A DNA stretch of 64,000 nt from contig NC_008390.1 of the NCBI RefSeq assembly GCF_000203915.1, positions 1,488,001 to 1,552,000 on the forward strand. The letters are read 5' to 3'. Shown here piece after piece: positions 25,898-36,115 of the stretch; position 1 is the first letter of the stretch; every line of letters starts with the position of its first letter. Both the position numbers and the translations under genes were made by a program. The notes beneath the pieces were generated by a model. It made no database searches. It was not told the DNA's origin and saw nothing but the letters and a program-made list of their open reading frames with translations. This DNA is from Burkholderia ambifaria AMMD. Its GTDB lineage: Bacteria; Pseudomonadota; Gammaproteobacteria; Burkholderiales; Burkholderiaceae.

Positions 25898-27616
25898 TTG
25901 ACAGATATCCACGATATTGAATCGTCCGCGCCTGCCGCACAGGCCGCGCGTGCCGACGATGCGCCGGAGCAGGACGCTCCGGCCGCGGGTGGTGACGAGC
26001 GTCCCCGCCGCGGCCTGCGGCGCGGTCCGCGCAGCCTGATCGCGCGTCGCCGCGCGGCGGCCAAGTCGAAGGGCGCCGAGGGCGAGTCGCAGGACGGCGA
26101 AGGCGCAGACGCGCCGCCGGCCGAGGCCGCCGAAGCGCAGCCCGCACGCGCACCGCGCAAGGAAGGCGCGGCCAGGGGCGGCCGCAAGCCGGCCGCCAAG
26201 CGTGAAGGTGCACCCAAGAGTGCGCAGGGCGGACAAGGCGGCCAGGGGCGGCGTGGCAGCCCGGCGAAAGCCGAGGGCGGCGCGGCGAAGGTCGAAGGCG
26301 ATGCAGCGTCGCAGGACGATCTGTTCGCCTATGTGACGTCGCCGGCCTTCGACGCGGACAACTCCGCGGGCGGCAGCGGCGTGCGTGCACCGATGCTGCG
26401 GCGCGGTCGTGCGCAGCCGACGAACAAGCGCGTGCTGTCGCCGGACGACGACGCACCGAAGCTTCACAAGGTGCTCGCGGAAGCCGGCATGGGCTCGCGC
26501 CGCGAAATGGAAGAGCTGATCGTCGCCGGCCGCGTGTCGGTGAACGGTGAGCCCGCGCACATCGGCCAGCGCATCATGCCGACCGACCAGGTCCGCATCA
26601 ATGGCAAGCCGGTCAAGCGCAAGCTGCCGAACAAGCCGCCGCGCGTGCTGCTGTACCACAAGCCGACGGGCGAGATCGTCAGCCATGCGGATCCGGAAGG
26701 TCGTCCGTCGGTGTTCGATCGCCTGCCGCCGATGAAGACGGCGAAATGGCTCGCGGTGGGCCGCCTCGACTTCAACACCGAAGGTCTGCTGATGCTGACC
26801 ACGTCCGGCGATCTCGCGAACCGCTTCATGCATCCGCGTTATAGCGTCGAGCGCGAGTATGCGGTGCGTGTCGTCGGCGAGCTGTCCGAAGGCATGCGGC
26901 AGAAGCTGCTGCATGGCGTCGAGCTCGATGACGGCCCGGCGAACTTCCTGCGCATCCGCGACGGCGGCGGCGAAGGCACGAACCACTGGTATCACGTTGC
27001 GCTGGCCGAAGGCCGCAACCGCGAAGTGCGCCGTATGTTCGAAGCGGCCGGCCTGATGGTGAGCCGCCTGATCCGTACGCGCCACGGTCCGATCCCGCTG
27101 CCGCGCGGCCTGAAGCGCGGCCGTTGGGAAGAGCTCGACGAGGCGCAGGTGCGCAAGCTGATGGCGACCGTCGGCCTGAAGGCGCCGTCCGAGGAAAAGG
27201 GCAAGCGCGGTGGCAGTGGGCCGGCCGAGCGCCGCCAGCCGGATCCGATGCAGACGTCGATGGGCTTCATCAGCCGTGAGCCGGTGCTGACCACGCATGG
27301 TCAACTCGACCAGCCGCGTCGCGGTGGCGGTCGGCGCGGCGGCCCCGGCCTGCCGGGCCTGAGCGGCTACGGCAGCCTGCCGGTTTCGCCGTCGGGCCAT
27401 GGCAACCGCTCGGGTGGCGGTCGCGATGTCGACGGCAATCGCGCGTCGTATGGCGCGGGTCCCAAGCGTGAAGGCGGCGCGGGCGCCAAGCGTGGCGGCA
27501 GCAAGGGCGGCGGTAACCGCAACCCGAACGGCAATCGCGCCGAAGGCGGCGGCAACACCGGTGGTGGTGCACGCGGCGGTCAGCGCCCGCAGCGCAATCG
27601 CTCGCGCGGTCGCTGA
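25898..27616 (+). CDS. rluB: 23S rRNA pseudouridine synthase RluB, extended at both ends
   Basis: RluB isomerises uridine 2605 (E. coli numbering) of 23S rRNA. An S4 RNA-binding domain begins near residue 189 ([20 protein letters not shown]), and the RsuA-type catalytic motif [12 protein letters not shown] places the catalytic Asp at 291. The 572-aa protein has an N-terminal extension of about 185 residues rich in Ala/Gly/Arg/Lys and a C-terminal 140-residue Gly/Arg/Asn-rich tail with RGG-like repeats, both probably RNA-contacting and disordered. It starts at TTG behind TTTGAGG; no ATG candidate lies near. Confidence 0.94.
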   Translation: MTDIHDIESSAPAAQAARADDAPEQDAPAAGGDERPRRGLRRGPRSLIARRRAAAKSKGAEGESQDGEGADAPPAEAAEAQPARAPRKEGAARGGRKPAAKREGAPKSAQGGQGGQGRRGSPAKAEGGAAKVEGDAASQDDLFAYVTSPAFDADNSAGGSGVRAPMLRRGRAQPTNKRVLSPDDDAPKLHKVLAEAGMGSRREMEELIVAGRVSVNGEPAHIGQRIMPTDQVRINGKPVKRKLPNKPPRVLLYHKPTGEIVSHADPEGRPSVFDRLPPMKTAKWLAVGRLDFNTEGLLMLTTSGDLANRFMHPRYSVEREYAVRVVGELSEGMRQKLLHGVELDDGPANFLRIRDGGGEGTNHWYHVALAEGRNREVRRMFEAAGLMVSRLIRTRHGPIPLPRGLKRGRWEELDEAQVRKLMATVGLKAPSEEKGKRGGSGPAERRQPDPMQTSMGFISREPVLTTHGQLDQPRRGGGRRGGPGLPGLSGYGSLPVSPSGHGNRSGGGRDVDGNRASYGAGPKREGGAGAKRGGSKGGGNRNPNGNRAEGGGNTGGGARGGQRPQRNRSRGR

Positions 27617-27815
27617 ACGTTTCCGGCGGACGGCGGCGTGAAGCCGCCGGCGCGCCGGCGAAATCGGCGTGAATCCGGTTGGGTCGGCACCGCGCGCTGC
27701 GTGACTTGCTTTCGACTGTATATATATTGCGCTGCCGGATTGTGCCTGGTCGGACAGTCCGGTTTCGCATTTTTGGTCGGTAAATGCGGGCTGGGCGCTG
27801 CATTTACCGGCTAGC

Positions 27816-27844
27816 TTGGCGTTTGCGCCAAAAAACGCTATAAT
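27816..27844 (+). promoter_or_regulatory. sigma-70 promoter of the rimP-nusA-infB operon
   Basis: The -35 box TTGGCG (27816-27821), a 17-bp spacer and the perfect -10 box TATAAT (27839-27844) place the start near 27851, about 180 nt upstream of rimP. An attenuator-like terminator lies in the leader. Confidence 0.8.
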
Positions 27845-27850
27845 CGCAGA

Positions 27851-28032
27851 GTCGCTGGGCGTACGGATTCAATGTGCGGCTCAGGTGCGACCACCAGTAA
27901 GAAGATGGGCGTTCCGCCCATTTTTTTTTGCTGAAACGGTTAGGCATCTCGGGTAGCGCTTCCTGCGCCGGCTAAGGCGCGCGCCCGCGGGTGTAATCGC
28001 GAGCGGCGGGCGCGAACACCTGAGAGGACACT
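27851..28032 (+). other. rimP operon leader
   Basis: This untranslated leader of about 180 nt lies between the promoter and rimP. It holds a terminator at 27905-27929 and then about 100 nt before the GTG start. Structured leaders upstream of rimP are known in proteobacteria. The layout here suggests that transcription of this operon, which encodes NusA itself, is controlled by termination or antitermination; that is inference. Confidence 0.5.
27905..27929 (+). terminator. attenuator-like terminator in the rimP leader
   Basis: The 7-bp stem ATGGGCG/CGCCCAT with a TTC loop is followed by eight more Ts. It comes only about 55 nt after the predicted transcription start. Confidence 0.8.
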
Positions 28033-28491
28033 GTGCAACTGACGGAACTGATAGAAACCACGGTCACCGGGCTCGGCTACGAGCTGGTGGATCTCGAGCG
28101 CACCGGGCGCGGCATGCTTTGCATCTATATCGATCAGCTTGCCGGCATCTCGCTCGAAGATTGCGAAAAGGTCACGCGTCAGCTCCAGCACGTCTTGACG
28201 GTCGAAAACATCGATTACGAACGGCTCGAAGTCTCGTCTCCGGGGCTCGACCGCCCGTTGAAGAAACTGGCCGACTTCGAGCGCTTCGCCGGCAGCGAAG
28301 TTTCCGTGACCTTGAAAAAGCCGCTGGACGGGCGCAAGACGTACCGCGGCATTCTGCACGCGCCGAATGGCGAAACGATCGGTTTGGAATTTGAGGGGAA
28401 GAAGGGCGAGGCGGCCATGCTGGATTTCACGCTGGCAGACATCGACAAAGCCCGCCTGATTCCGCAAGTTGACTTTAGGAGCCGCAAATAA
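28033..28491 (+). CDS. rimP: ribosome maturation factor RimP
   Basis: RimP assists 30S subunit assembly. The 152-aa protein starts at GTG behind GAGAGGA and has the N-terminal alpha/beta domain ([45 protein letters not shown]) and a C-terminal SH3-like domain (about 85-152). Its stop codon overlaps the nusA start by one base (TAATG), implying coupled translation. Confidence 0.97.
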   Translation: MQLTELIETTVTGLGYELVDLERTGRGMLCIYIDQLAGISLEDCEKVTRQLQHVLTVENIDYERLEVSSPGLDRPLKKLADFERFAGSEVSVTLKKPLDGRKTYRGILHAPNGETIGLEFEGKKGEAAMLDFTLADIDKARLIPQVDFRSRK

Positions 28492-29966
28492 TGAGTCGCG
28501 AAGTGTTGATGCTGGTGGATGCGCTGGCGCGCGAGAAAAACGTCGACAAGGATGTGGTGCTGGGCGCCCTCGAGGCTGCGCTCGCGTCCGCTTCCAAGAA
28601 GCTGTTCGACGAAGGCGCCGAAATCCGCGTCCATATCGATCGCGAAAGCGGCGAGCACGAAACCTTCCGTCGCTGGCTCGTCGTCCCTGACGAGGCAGGC
28701 TTGCAGGAGCCGGATCGCGAGATCCTGCTGTTCGAAGCGCGTGAGCAGAACCCCGACGTCGAAGTCGGCGAATTCGTCGAGGAGCCGGTGCCGTCGATCG
28801 AGTTCGGCCGTATCGGCGCGCAGGCCGCCAAGCAGGTGATCCTGCAGAAGGTGCGCGATGCCGAGCGCGAGCAGATCCTGAACGACTACCTCGAGCGCGG
28901 CGAAAAGATCATGACGGGCACGGTGAAGCGCCTCGACAAGGGCAACTTCATCGTCGAATCGGGCCGTGTCGAAGCGCTGCTGCGCCGCGACCAGCTGATT
29001 CCGAAGGAAAACCTGCGCGTGGGCGACCGCGTGCGTGCGTACATCGCGAAGGTCGACCGCACCGCGCGCGGTCCGCAGATCGAACTCTCGCGCACGGCGC
29101 CCGAGTTCCTGATGAAGCTGTTCGAGATGGAAGTGCCGGAAATCGAGCAGGGCCTGCTCGAGATCAAGGCAGCCGCTCGCGATCCGGGCGTGCGCGCGAA
29201 GATCGGCGTGATCGCCTACGACAAGCGGATCGATCCGATCGGTACCTGCGTCGGCATCCGCGGCTCCCGCGTGCAGGCCGTGCGCAACGAGCTTGGTGGC
29301 GAAAACATCGACATCGTGCTATGGTCCGAGGATCCCGCCCAGTTCGTGATCGGCGCGCTCGCGCCGGCAGCCGTCCAGTCGATCGTCGTCGATGAAGAAA
29401 AGCACTCGATGGACGTCGTCGTCGACGAGAACGAGCTGGCTGTCGCGATCGGCCGCAGCGGTCAGAACGTTCGCCTTGCCGGCGAACTGACCGGCTGGCA
29501 GATCAACATCATGACGCCGGACGAATCCGCCCTGAAGCAGGGTGAAGAGCGCGATCGACTGCGTGCGCTCTTCATGGCGCGTCTCGACGTCGACGAAGAA
29601 GTTGCCGATATCCTGATCGACGAAGGCTTCACGAGCCTCGAAGAGATCGCTTACGTGCCGCTCAACGAAATGCTCGAAATCGAGGCATTCGACGAGGACA
29701 CCGTGCACGAGCTGCGCAACCGCGCACGCGACGCACTGTTGACGATGGCGATCGCCAACGAAGAAAAGGTCGAAAACGCAGCGCTGGATTTGAAGGGCCT
29801 CGACGGCGTCACGCCGGAGTTGCTCGCAAAGCTGGCCGAACACGGCATGCAGACGCGGGACGATCTCGCCGAGCTGGCTGTGGATGAACTGGTCGATATG
29901 ACCGGGATGGAAGAGGATGCCGCTAAGGCGTTGATCATGAAAGCACGTGAACACTGGTTCCAGTGA
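28491..29966 (+). CDS. nusA: transcription termination/antitermination factor NusA
   Basis: NusA binds RNA polymerase and modulates pausing, termination and antitermination. The 491-aa protein has the N-terminal RNAP-binding domain (1-130), an S1 domain (about 135-200), two KH domains (about 230-345, with [10 protein letters not shown] and [16 protein letters not shown]), and two C-terminal acidic repeats (about 365-491), as in E. coli. Translation is coupled to rimP. Because it sits behind an attenuator-like leader it may regulate its own operon. Confidence 0.98.
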   Translation: MSREVLMLVDALAREKNVDKDVVLGALEAALASASKKLFDEGAEIRVHIDRESGEHETFRRWLVVPDEAGLQEPDREILLFEAREQNPDVEVGEFVEEPVPSIEFGRIGAQAAKQVILQKVRDAEREQILNDYLERGEKIMTGTVKRLDKGNFIVESGRVEALLRRDQLIPKENLRVGDRVRAYIAKVDRTARGPQIELSRTAPEFLMKLFEMEVPEIEQGLLEIKAAARDPGVRAKIGVIAYDKRIDPIGTCVGIRGSRVQAVRNELGGENIDIVLWSEDPAQFVIGALAPAAVQSIVVDEEKHSMDVVVDENELAVAIGRSGQNVRLAGELTGWQINIMTPDESALKQGEERDRLRALFMARLDVDEEVADILIDEGFTSLEEIAYVPLNEMLEIEAFDEDTVHELRNRARDALLTMAIANEEKVENAALDLKGLDGVTPELLAKLAEHGMQTRDDLAELAVDELVDMTGMEEDAAKALIMKAREHWFQ

Positions 29967-30057
29967 GAAATGACCATGGCGCACTGATTTGATGGCGGCC
30001 GTATGGCCTGACCCGATGCTAACCGCAAGGAATCGGTCCTTGCACTAAGAGGAATGA

Positions 30058-32973
30058 ATGGCGAGTAACAACGTAGCCCAATTTGCCGCGGAACTGAAAA
30101 TGCCTGCTGGTGTGCTGCTCGAACAGCTGCAGGCAGCGGGCGTCCAGAAAGCGAGTGAAGACGATGCGCTGTCCGAGGCGGACAAGGCGCGTCTGCTCGA
30201 TCATTTGCGCAAGTCGCACGGCGCAACCGACGGCGACAAGCGCAAGATCACGCTGACCCGCAAGCATACGTCGGAGATCAAGCAATCTGACGCGACGGGC
30301 AAGGCTCGCACCATTCAGGTCGAGGTCCGCAAGAAGCGTACGTTCGTCAAGCGCGACGACGTGGCCGAAGGTGCGGAACAGGGTCAGGCGCAAGTCGCCG
30401 AAGCGGACGACGATGCGGAACTGAAGCGTCGCGAGGAAGAAGCGCGCCGCGAGGCCGAGCTGCTCGAGAAGCAGGCGCAGGAACTGCGCGAGCGCCAGGA
30501 GCGCCTCGAGCGCGAGGAAGCCGAGCGCCGCGCCCGCGAGGAAGCGGCCGAGGCCCAGCGTCGTCGTGCCGAGGAAGAAGCGGCAGCGAAGCGTGCCGCG
30601 GCCGCAGCCGTAGAGGCACAGCAGGTTGCCGCCCAGCAGGCCGCCGAGGCTCAGCAGGAAACGGCCGGTGCGCAGTCCGCGCAGGACGAAGCACGCGCGG
30701 CCGCCGAACGTGCGGCCCAGCGCGAAGCGGCGAAGAAGGCCGAGGACGCTGCACGCGAGGCGGCGGACAAGACGCGCGCCGAGCAGGAAGAGATTCGCAA
30801 GCGTCGCGAGGCGGCCGAGGCCGAAGCGCGCGCGATCCGCGAAATGATGAACACGCCGCGCAAGGCCATGGTCAAGGCAGTCGAGCCGCCGAAGCCGGTG
30901 GAACCGCCGAAGCCGGTCGAAGCGAAGGGCACGCTGCACAAGCCGGCAAAGCCGGCGGGCGCAAGCGCGGCACGTCCGGCCGTGAAGAAGCCGGCCGGCG
31001 CAGCGCCGGCGACCACGGCACCGGCAGGTGCGGGCGACCGCAACAAGAAGCCGGGTGGCGGCAAGGGCGGCTGGCAGGACGACGCAGCGAAGCGCCGCGG
31101 CATCAAGACGCGCGGCGATTCGAGCGGCGGCGTCGACCGCGGCTGGCGCGGCGGCCCGAAGGGTCGTGGCCGTCACCAGGACAGCGCATCGACGTTCCAG
31201 GCACCGACCGAACCGATCGTGCGTGAAGTGCACGTGCCGGAAACCGTCTCGGTTGCCGATCTCGCACACAAGATGTCGATCAAGGCCTCGGAAGTCATCA
31301 AGGTGATGATGAAGATGGGCCAGATGGTCACGATCAACCAGGTGCTGGACCAGGAAACGGCGATGATCGTCGTCGAGGAACTGGGCCACCGCGCGGTTGC
31401 CGCGAAGCTGGACGATCCGGAAGCGCTGCTGGTCGAAGGCGAGACCACCACCGATGCGGAGCAGCTGCCGCGTCCGCCGGTCGTCACCGTGATGGGCCAC
31501 GTCGACCACGGCAAGACCTCGCTGCTCGACCACATCCGCCGCGCGAAGGTTGCAGCGGGCGAAGCGGGCGGCATTACGCAGCACATCGGCGCATACCACG
31601 TCGAAACGCCGCGCGGTGTCATCACGTTCCTCGATACGCCGGGTCACGAAGCGTTCACGGCAATGCGTGCACGCGGCGCGAAGGCGACCGACATCGTGGT
31701 GCTGGTGGTGGCTGCCGACGACGGCGTGATGCCGCAGACGAAGGAAGCCATCGCTCACGCGAAGGCGGGTGGCGTGCCGATCGTCGTGGCGATCAACAAG
31801 ATCGACAAGCCGGAAGCGAACCCGGACCGCGTCAAGCAGGAACTGGTCGCGGAAGGCGTCGTGCCGGAAGAATACGGTGGCGATTCGCCGTTCGTGCCGG
31901 TGTCGGCCAAGACGGGCGTCGGTATCGACGACCTGCTCGAGAACGTGCTGCTGCAGGCCGAAGTGCTGGAACTGAAGGCACCGATCGAGGCGCCGGCCAA
32001 GGGCATCGTGATCGAAGCGAAGCTGGACAAGGGCAAGGGCCCGGTCGCGACGATCCTGGTGCAGTCGGGTACGCTGAACCGCGGCGACGTCGTGCTCGCA
32101 GGCTCGGCTTATGGCCGCGTGCGTGCGATGCTCGACGAGAACGGCAAGCCGACGAAGGAAGCCGGCCCGTCGATCCCGGTCGAAATCCAGGGTCTGTCGG
32201 AAGTGCCGGGTGCCGGTGAGGAAGTCATCGTACTGCCGGACGAGCGCAAGGCGCGCGAAATCGCGCTGTTCCGCCAGGGCAAGTTCCGCGACGTCAAGCT
32301 GGCGAAGCAGCAGGCCGCGAAGCTGGAAAGCATGCTCGAGCAGATGGGCGAAGGCGAAGTGCAGAACCTGCCGCTCATCATCAAGGCGGACGTGCAGGGC
32401 TCGCAGGAAGCGCTCGTGCAGTCGCTGCTCAAGCTGTCGACCGACGAAGTGCGCGTGCAGATCGTGCACAGCGCGGTGGGCGGCATCAGCGAAAACGACG
32501 TCAACCTCGCGACGGCATCGAAGGCGGTCATCATCGGCTTCAACACGCGTGCGGATGCACAGGCGCGCAAGCTGGCCGAATCGAACGGTATCGACATCCG
32601 CTACTACAACATCATCTACGACGCAGTGGATGAGGTGAAGGCCGCGATGTCGGGCATGCTGGCGCCGGAGAAGCGCGAGGTCATCACCGGTATGGTCGAG
32701 GTGCGCCAGGTGTTCAAGGTGCCGAAGATCGGCACGGTCGCCGGCTGTATGGTCACGGACGGTATCGTCAAGCGCTCGTCGTCGGTGCGTGTACTGCGCA
32801 ACAACGTCGTGATCTTCACGGGCGAACTCGAATCGCTGAAGCGCTTCAAGGACGACGTGAAGGAAGTGAAGCAAGGCTTCGAGTGCGGTATGTCGGTGAA
32901 GAACTTCAACGACGTCACCGAAGGCGACCAGTTCGAAGTCTTCGAAGTGACCGAAGTCGCGCGTACGCTGTAA
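30058..32973 (+). CDS. infB: translation initiation factor IF-2
   Basis: IF-2 is the GTPase that brings initiator tRNA to the ribosome. The 971-aa protein begins with an IF2_N domain ([20 protein letters not shown]), a very long Arg/Glu/Ala coiled-coil-like region (about 110-270) and a Pro/Lys/Gly linker, and then a second IF2_N domain. The G domain has GHVDHGKT at 480-487, DTPGHEAF and NKID. Domains II, III and the fMet-tRNA-binding C2 domain follow. A hairpin GCAAGGA/TCCTTGC (30025-30043) sits just before the AGAGG ribosome-binding site. Smaller IF-2 forms from internal starts are known in enterobacteria and cannot be judged here. Confidence 0.98.
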   Translation: MASNNVAQFAAELKMPAGVLLEQLQAAGVQKASEDDALSEADKARLLDHLRKSHGATDGDKRKITLTRKHTSEIKQSDATGKARTIQVEVRKKRTFVKRDDVAEGAEQGQAQVAEADDDAELKRREEEARREAELLEKQAQELRERQERLEREEAERRAREEAAEAQRRRAEEEAAAKRAAAAAVEAQQVAAQQAAEAQQETAGAQSAQDEARAAAERAAQREAAKKAEDAAREAADKTRAEQEEIRKRREAAEAEARAIREMMNTPRKAMVKAVEPPKPVEPPKPVEAKGTLHKPAKPAGASAARPAVKKPAGAAPATTAPAGAGDRNKKPGGGKGGWQDDAAKRRGIKTRGDSSGGVDRGWRGGPKGRGRHQDSASTFQAPTEPIVREVHVPETVSVADLAHKMSIKASEVIKVMMKMGQMVTINQVLDQETAMIVVEELGHRAVAAKLDDPEALLVEGETTTDAEQLPRPPVVTVMGHVDHGKTSLLDHIRRAKVAAGEAGGITQHIGAYHVETPRGVITFLDTPGHEAFTAMRARGAKATDIVVLVVAADDGVMPQTKEAIAHAKAGGVPIVVAINKIDKPEANPDRVKQELVAEGVVPEEYGGDSPFVPVSAKTGVGIDDLLENVLLQAEVLELKAPIEAPAKGIVIEAKLDKGKGPVATILVQSGTLNRGDVVLAGSAYGRVRAMLDENGKPTKEAGPSIPVEIQGLSEVPGAGEEVIVLPDERKAREIALFRQGKFRDVKLAKQQAAKLESMLEQMGEGEVQNLPLIIKADVQGSQEALVQSLLKLSTDEVRVQIVHSAVGGISENDVNLATASKAVIIGFNTRADAQARKLAESNGIDIRYYNIIYDAVDEVKAAMSGMLAPEKREVITGMVEVRQVFKVPKIGTVAGCMVTDGIVKRSSSVRVLRNNVVIFTGELESLKRFKDDVKEVKQGFECGMSVKNFNDVTEGDQFEVFEVTEVARTL

Positions 32974-32991
32974 TCGTCGCGTATCGGCTCG

Positions 32992-33029
32992 TGGGCGGGG
33001 CAGGCTTGTGGGCCTGTCCCGCCCATTTT
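32992..33029 (+). terminator. terminator-like hairpin between infB and rbfA
   Basis: The 13-bp stem TGGGCGGGGCAGG/CCTGTCCCGCCCA (one G-T pair) is followed by only four Ts. It is probably a partial terminator that lowers rbfA-truB expression relative to infB. Confidence 0.6.
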
Positions 33030-33087
33030 CATGGCGGCGCGCCAGACGGCGGCCGCATTATCCTGATAAACGAATCAGGGATGGATC

Positions 33088-33486
33088 ATGTCCAGGAAAC
33101 GTACTTCCCCCAATCGCAACGTTCAGATCGCCGACCAGATTCAGCGCGATCTGTCCGAACTCATCATGCGCGAGGTCAAAGACCCGCGCATCGGTATCGT
33201 AACCATCCAGAGCGTGGAGCTCACGCCGGACTACGCGCACGCAAAGATCTATTTCACGGCGCTCACCGGCGATCCGGACAAGACGCAGGAAGCGCTGAAC
33301 CACGCGTCGGGTCACCTTCACAACCTGCTGTTCAAGCGCCTGCATATTCATACGGTGCCGACGCTGCATTTCCATTACGACCAGACGATCGAGAAGGCCG
33401 TGGAAATGTCGCGCCTCATCAAGGAGGCCAACTCGACGCGCGCGAAGGACGACGACGAAGCCGACGCGCCCGCGAAGGACGATTGA
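33088..33486 (+). CDS. rbfA: ribosome-binding factor A
   Basis: RbfA binds immature 30S subunits and helps 16S rRNA maturation, notably in the cold. The 132-aa protein carries the KH-like fold ([45 protein letters not shown]) and ends with a short acidic tail. It is followed after 13 bp by truB, as in most proteobacteria. Confidence 0.97.
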   Translation: MSRKRTSPNRNVQIADQIQRDLSELIMREVKDPRIGIVTIQSVELTPDYAHAKIYFTALTGDPDKTQEALNHASGHLHNLLFKRLHIHTVPTLHFHYDQTIEKAVEMSRLIKEANSTRAKDDDEADAPAKDD

Positions 33487-33499
33487 GCGCGCGCGCCCT

Positions 33500-34432
33500 A
33501 TGACGAATGCAGCCTCCCAGCGTCCGCGCGTGCCCCGGCGCGCGCTGGACGGCGTCCTCCTGCTCGACAAGCCGGTCGGCCTGTCGAGCAACGACGCCCT
33601 GATTCGCGCGAAGCGCCTGCTTCTCGCGAAGAAAGCCGGTCACACCGGCACGCTCGATCCGCTGGCCTCGGGCCTGTTGCCGTTGTGCTTCGGCGAGGCG
33701 ACGAAGTTCTCGCAGGACTTGCTGGAAGCGGACAAGACCTACGAAGCGACGATGCGTCTGGGCGTGCGCACGACCACCGGCGACGCGGAAGGCGACGTGC
33801 TCGACACACGCGCGGTCGAATGCGATCGCGCGGCGGTGGAAGCCGCACTCGCACGTTTTACCGGCGAGATCGTGCAGGTGCCGCCGATGTATTCGGCGCT
33901 CAAGCGCGACGGCAAGCCGCTGTACGAATATGCGCGCGCGGGCCAGACGGTCGAACGGGAAGGCCGCAACGTGACGATTCTTGCACTCGACCTGCTGGCC
34001 TGCGAGCTGCCGGACGTGACGTTTCGCGTGACCTGCAGCAAGGGCACGTATGTGCGTACGCTGGCCGAAGATATCGGCGAAGCGCTCGGTTGCGGCGCGC
34101 ATCTGACGATGTTGCGTCGTACGGGTGTCGGCGCGCTGACGCTCGAGCATGCGGTGACGCTCGACGCGCTGTCCGATGCGGACGAAGCGGCGCGCGATGC
34201 GTGGCTTCAGCCGGTCGACGCGCTGTTGTCGACGTTTCCGCTGGTGCGTCTCGACGAAGCCGGCGCGAAGCGGTTCCTGCATGGTCAGCGCTTGCCGCTG
34301 TCGGCGCTCGATCCGATCGATGCGGCAGAGGGCGAGCGTGTGCGCGTGTACGATGCGGCACGGCTGCTCGGCGTGGCGCGCAAGGCCAACGGCGTGCTCG
34401 CACCCGAACGCCTGGTCGTGACGGCTGCGTGA
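33500..34432 (+). CDS. truB: tRNA pseudouridine-55 synthase TruB
   Basis: TruB converts U55 in the T loop of most tRNAs to pseudouridine. The 310-aa enzyme has the motif GHTGTLDPLASGLLP with catalytic Asp53, a KGTYVRTLAEDIG motif, and a C-terminal PUA-like domain from about 250. It is the last gene of the rimP operon; a bidirectional terminator follows after 33 bp. Confidence 0.97.
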   Translation: MTNAASQRPRVPRRALDGVLLLDKPVGLSSNDALIRAKRLLLAKKAGHTGTLDPLASGLLPLCFGEATKFSQDLLEADKTYEATMRLGVRTTTGDAEGDVLDTRAVECDRAAVEAALARFTGEIVQVPPMYSALKRDGKPLYEYARAGQTVEREGRNVTILALDLLACELPDVTFRVTCSKGTYVRTLAEDIGEALGCGAHLTMLRRTGVGALTLEHAVTLDALSDADEAARDAWLQPVDALLSTFPLVRLDEAGAKRFLHGQRLPLSALDPIDAAEGERVRVYDAARLLGVARKANGVLAPERLVVTAA

Positions 34433-34465
34433 TGCGCGGCGCGCAAGCGCCGCCGTCGGAATAAA

Positions 34466-34499
34466 AAAATAGCCCGGTCGGAATCGACCGGGCTATTTT
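34466..34499. terminator. bidirectional terminator between truB and emrB
   Basis: A 15-bp stem AAAATAGCCCGGTCG/CGACCGGGCTATTTT with loop GAAT serves both convergent operons. Confidence 0.9.
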
Positions 34500-34527
34500 G
34501 TTTGGCGCGCGCGTTCGAGCGCGGTGC

Positions 34528-36087
34528 TCAGTGCGCAGCCGACGCCGCCGCCCCCGCATCGCCGCCGCCCGCGCGTTCGGGCTTCGTGATCCAGATGAGT
34601 CCGATCAGCAGCACGAAGATCGCCGCCGAGATATAGAACAGATCGTTCACGCCCAGTTGCGCGGCCTGCTGCGTGGCCATGTTGTTGATGAGGCCGTGCG
34701 CCTGATTCTGCGTCAGCCCGAGGTTGCCCATCTGAGTGACAGCCTGGTTGAACGTCGGGTTGTACGGGTTCGCCTGCTCGACCAGTTGCGCGTGGTGGAA
34801 GTTGTTCCGGTGATCCCACGCAGTCTGGAAGATCGACGTGCCGATGCCGCCGCACATGATCCGCACGAAGTTCGACAGGCCCGACGCCGCAGGAATGCGA
34901 TGGCCGGGCAGGCCGGACAGCGTGATCGACACGAGCGGGATGAAGAAGCCGGCCATCGCGATGCCTTGCACGAGCGTCGGCAGCGTCAGTGACCACTCGT
35001 CGACGCCGGTCGTGTAGCGCGAGCGCATCCAGAAGCACAGCGCGAACGTGAGGAACGCGGCGGTCGCGATGTAGCGCGGGTCCGTGCGCGGCAGGAACTT
35101 GCCGGTCAGCGGCGACAGCAGGATCGCGAACAGCCCGACGGGCGCCATCACGAGGCCCGCATCGGTGGCCGTGTAGCCGATCTGCGTCTGCAGCCACAGC
35201 GGCAGCAGCACGAGGTTGCCGAAGTAGAGCCCGTAGCCGACCGCGAGCGCAATCGTGCCGCCCGTGAAATTGCGCATGCGGAACAGCGACAGGTCGACGA
35301 CCGGATGTTCGGCCGTCAGCTCCCAGATCACGAAGAACGCGAACGAGATGACCGCGATCAGCGCGAGCGCGATGATCGTCGTCGACGCGAACCAGTCGAG
35401 ATCCTTGCCCTTGTCGAGCATGATCTGCAGCGAACCGACCCAAAGCACGAGCAGCGCGAGGCCGACGCCGTCGATCGGCGCGCGGCGCACCGTCGATTCG
35501 CGCGTGCGATAGATCGACCACGTGGCCAGCGCGGCGGCGATGCCGACCGGGATGTTCACGTAGAAGATCCACGGCCACGAATAGTTGTCGGAGATCCAGC
35601 CGCCGAGGATCGGGCCCGCGACCGGTGCGATCAGCGTCGTCATCGACCACAGCGCGAGCGCCATCGGCGCCTTCGCGCGCGGGTAGCTCGACAGCAGCAG
35701 CGATTGCGACAGCGGAATCATCGGCCCCGCGACCGCGCCTTGCAGCACGCGCGACGCGAGCAGGAACGGCAGGGTCGGCGCCAGCCCGCACATCCACGAC
35801 GAGATGACGAACAGGAGGATCGACGCGAGAAACAGGCGAACCTGTCCGAAGCGATCGGTCAGCCAACCCGTCAGCGGCACGGAGATCGCGTTCGCGACCG
35901 CGAACGACGTGATGACCCACGTACCCTGGTCGGACGATACGCCGAGGTCGCCCGAGATGGTCGGGATCGCGACGTTCGCGATGGACGTGTCGAGCACGTT
36001 CATGAACACCGCGAGCGATACCGCGATCGTCCCGAGCACGAGTTGCCCGCCCTGCAGGGGCGGGTGGGAGACTGGAGCCTGTGCCAT
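34528..36087 (-). CDS. emrB: DHA2-family multidrug efflux transporter, EmrB type
   Basis: This 519-aa inner-membrane proton antiporter of the major facilitator superfamily has about 14 transmembrane segments. Diagnostic elements are FMNVLDTSIANVAIPTISGDLG in helix 1, WVITSFAVANAISVPLTGWLTDRFG (motif A), and SRVLQGAVAGPMIPLSQSLLL (motif C region). With the EmrA-like adaptor and the outer-membrane factor encoded just upstream it should form a tripartite pump expelling amphipathic drugs or uncouplers. It is the last gene of the marR-led minus-strand operon. An Ala/Gly-rich cytoplasmic tail ends the protein. Confidence 0.95.
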   Translation of the reverse strand: MAQAPVSHPPLQGGQLVLGTIAVSLAVFMNVLDTSIANVAIPTISGDLGVSSDQGTWVITSFAVANAISVPLTGWLTDRFGQVRLFLASILLFVISSWMCGLAPTLPFLLASRVLQGAVAGPMIPLSQSLLLSSYPRAKAPMALALWSMTTLIAPVAGPILGGWISDNYSWPWIFYVNIPVGIAAALATWSIYRTRESTVRRAPIDGVGLALLVLWVGSLQIMLDKGKDLDWFASTTIIALALIAVISFAFFVIWELTAEHPVVDLSLFRMRNFTGGTIALAVGYGLYFGNLVLLPLWLQTQIGYTATDAGLVMAPVGLFAILLSPLTGKFLPRTDPRYIATAAFLTFALCFWMRSRYTTGVDEWSLTLPTLVQGIAMAGFFIPLVSITLSGLPGHRIPAASGLSNFVRIMCGGIGTSIFQTAWDHRNNFHHAQLVEQANPYNPTFNQAVTQMGNLGLTQNQAHGLINNMATQQAAQLGVNDLFYISAAIFVLLIGLIWITKPERAGGGDAGAAASAAH

Positions 36088-36115
36088 GTCGGTAGTTTTT
36101 CCGGAGTCGGAGTCG

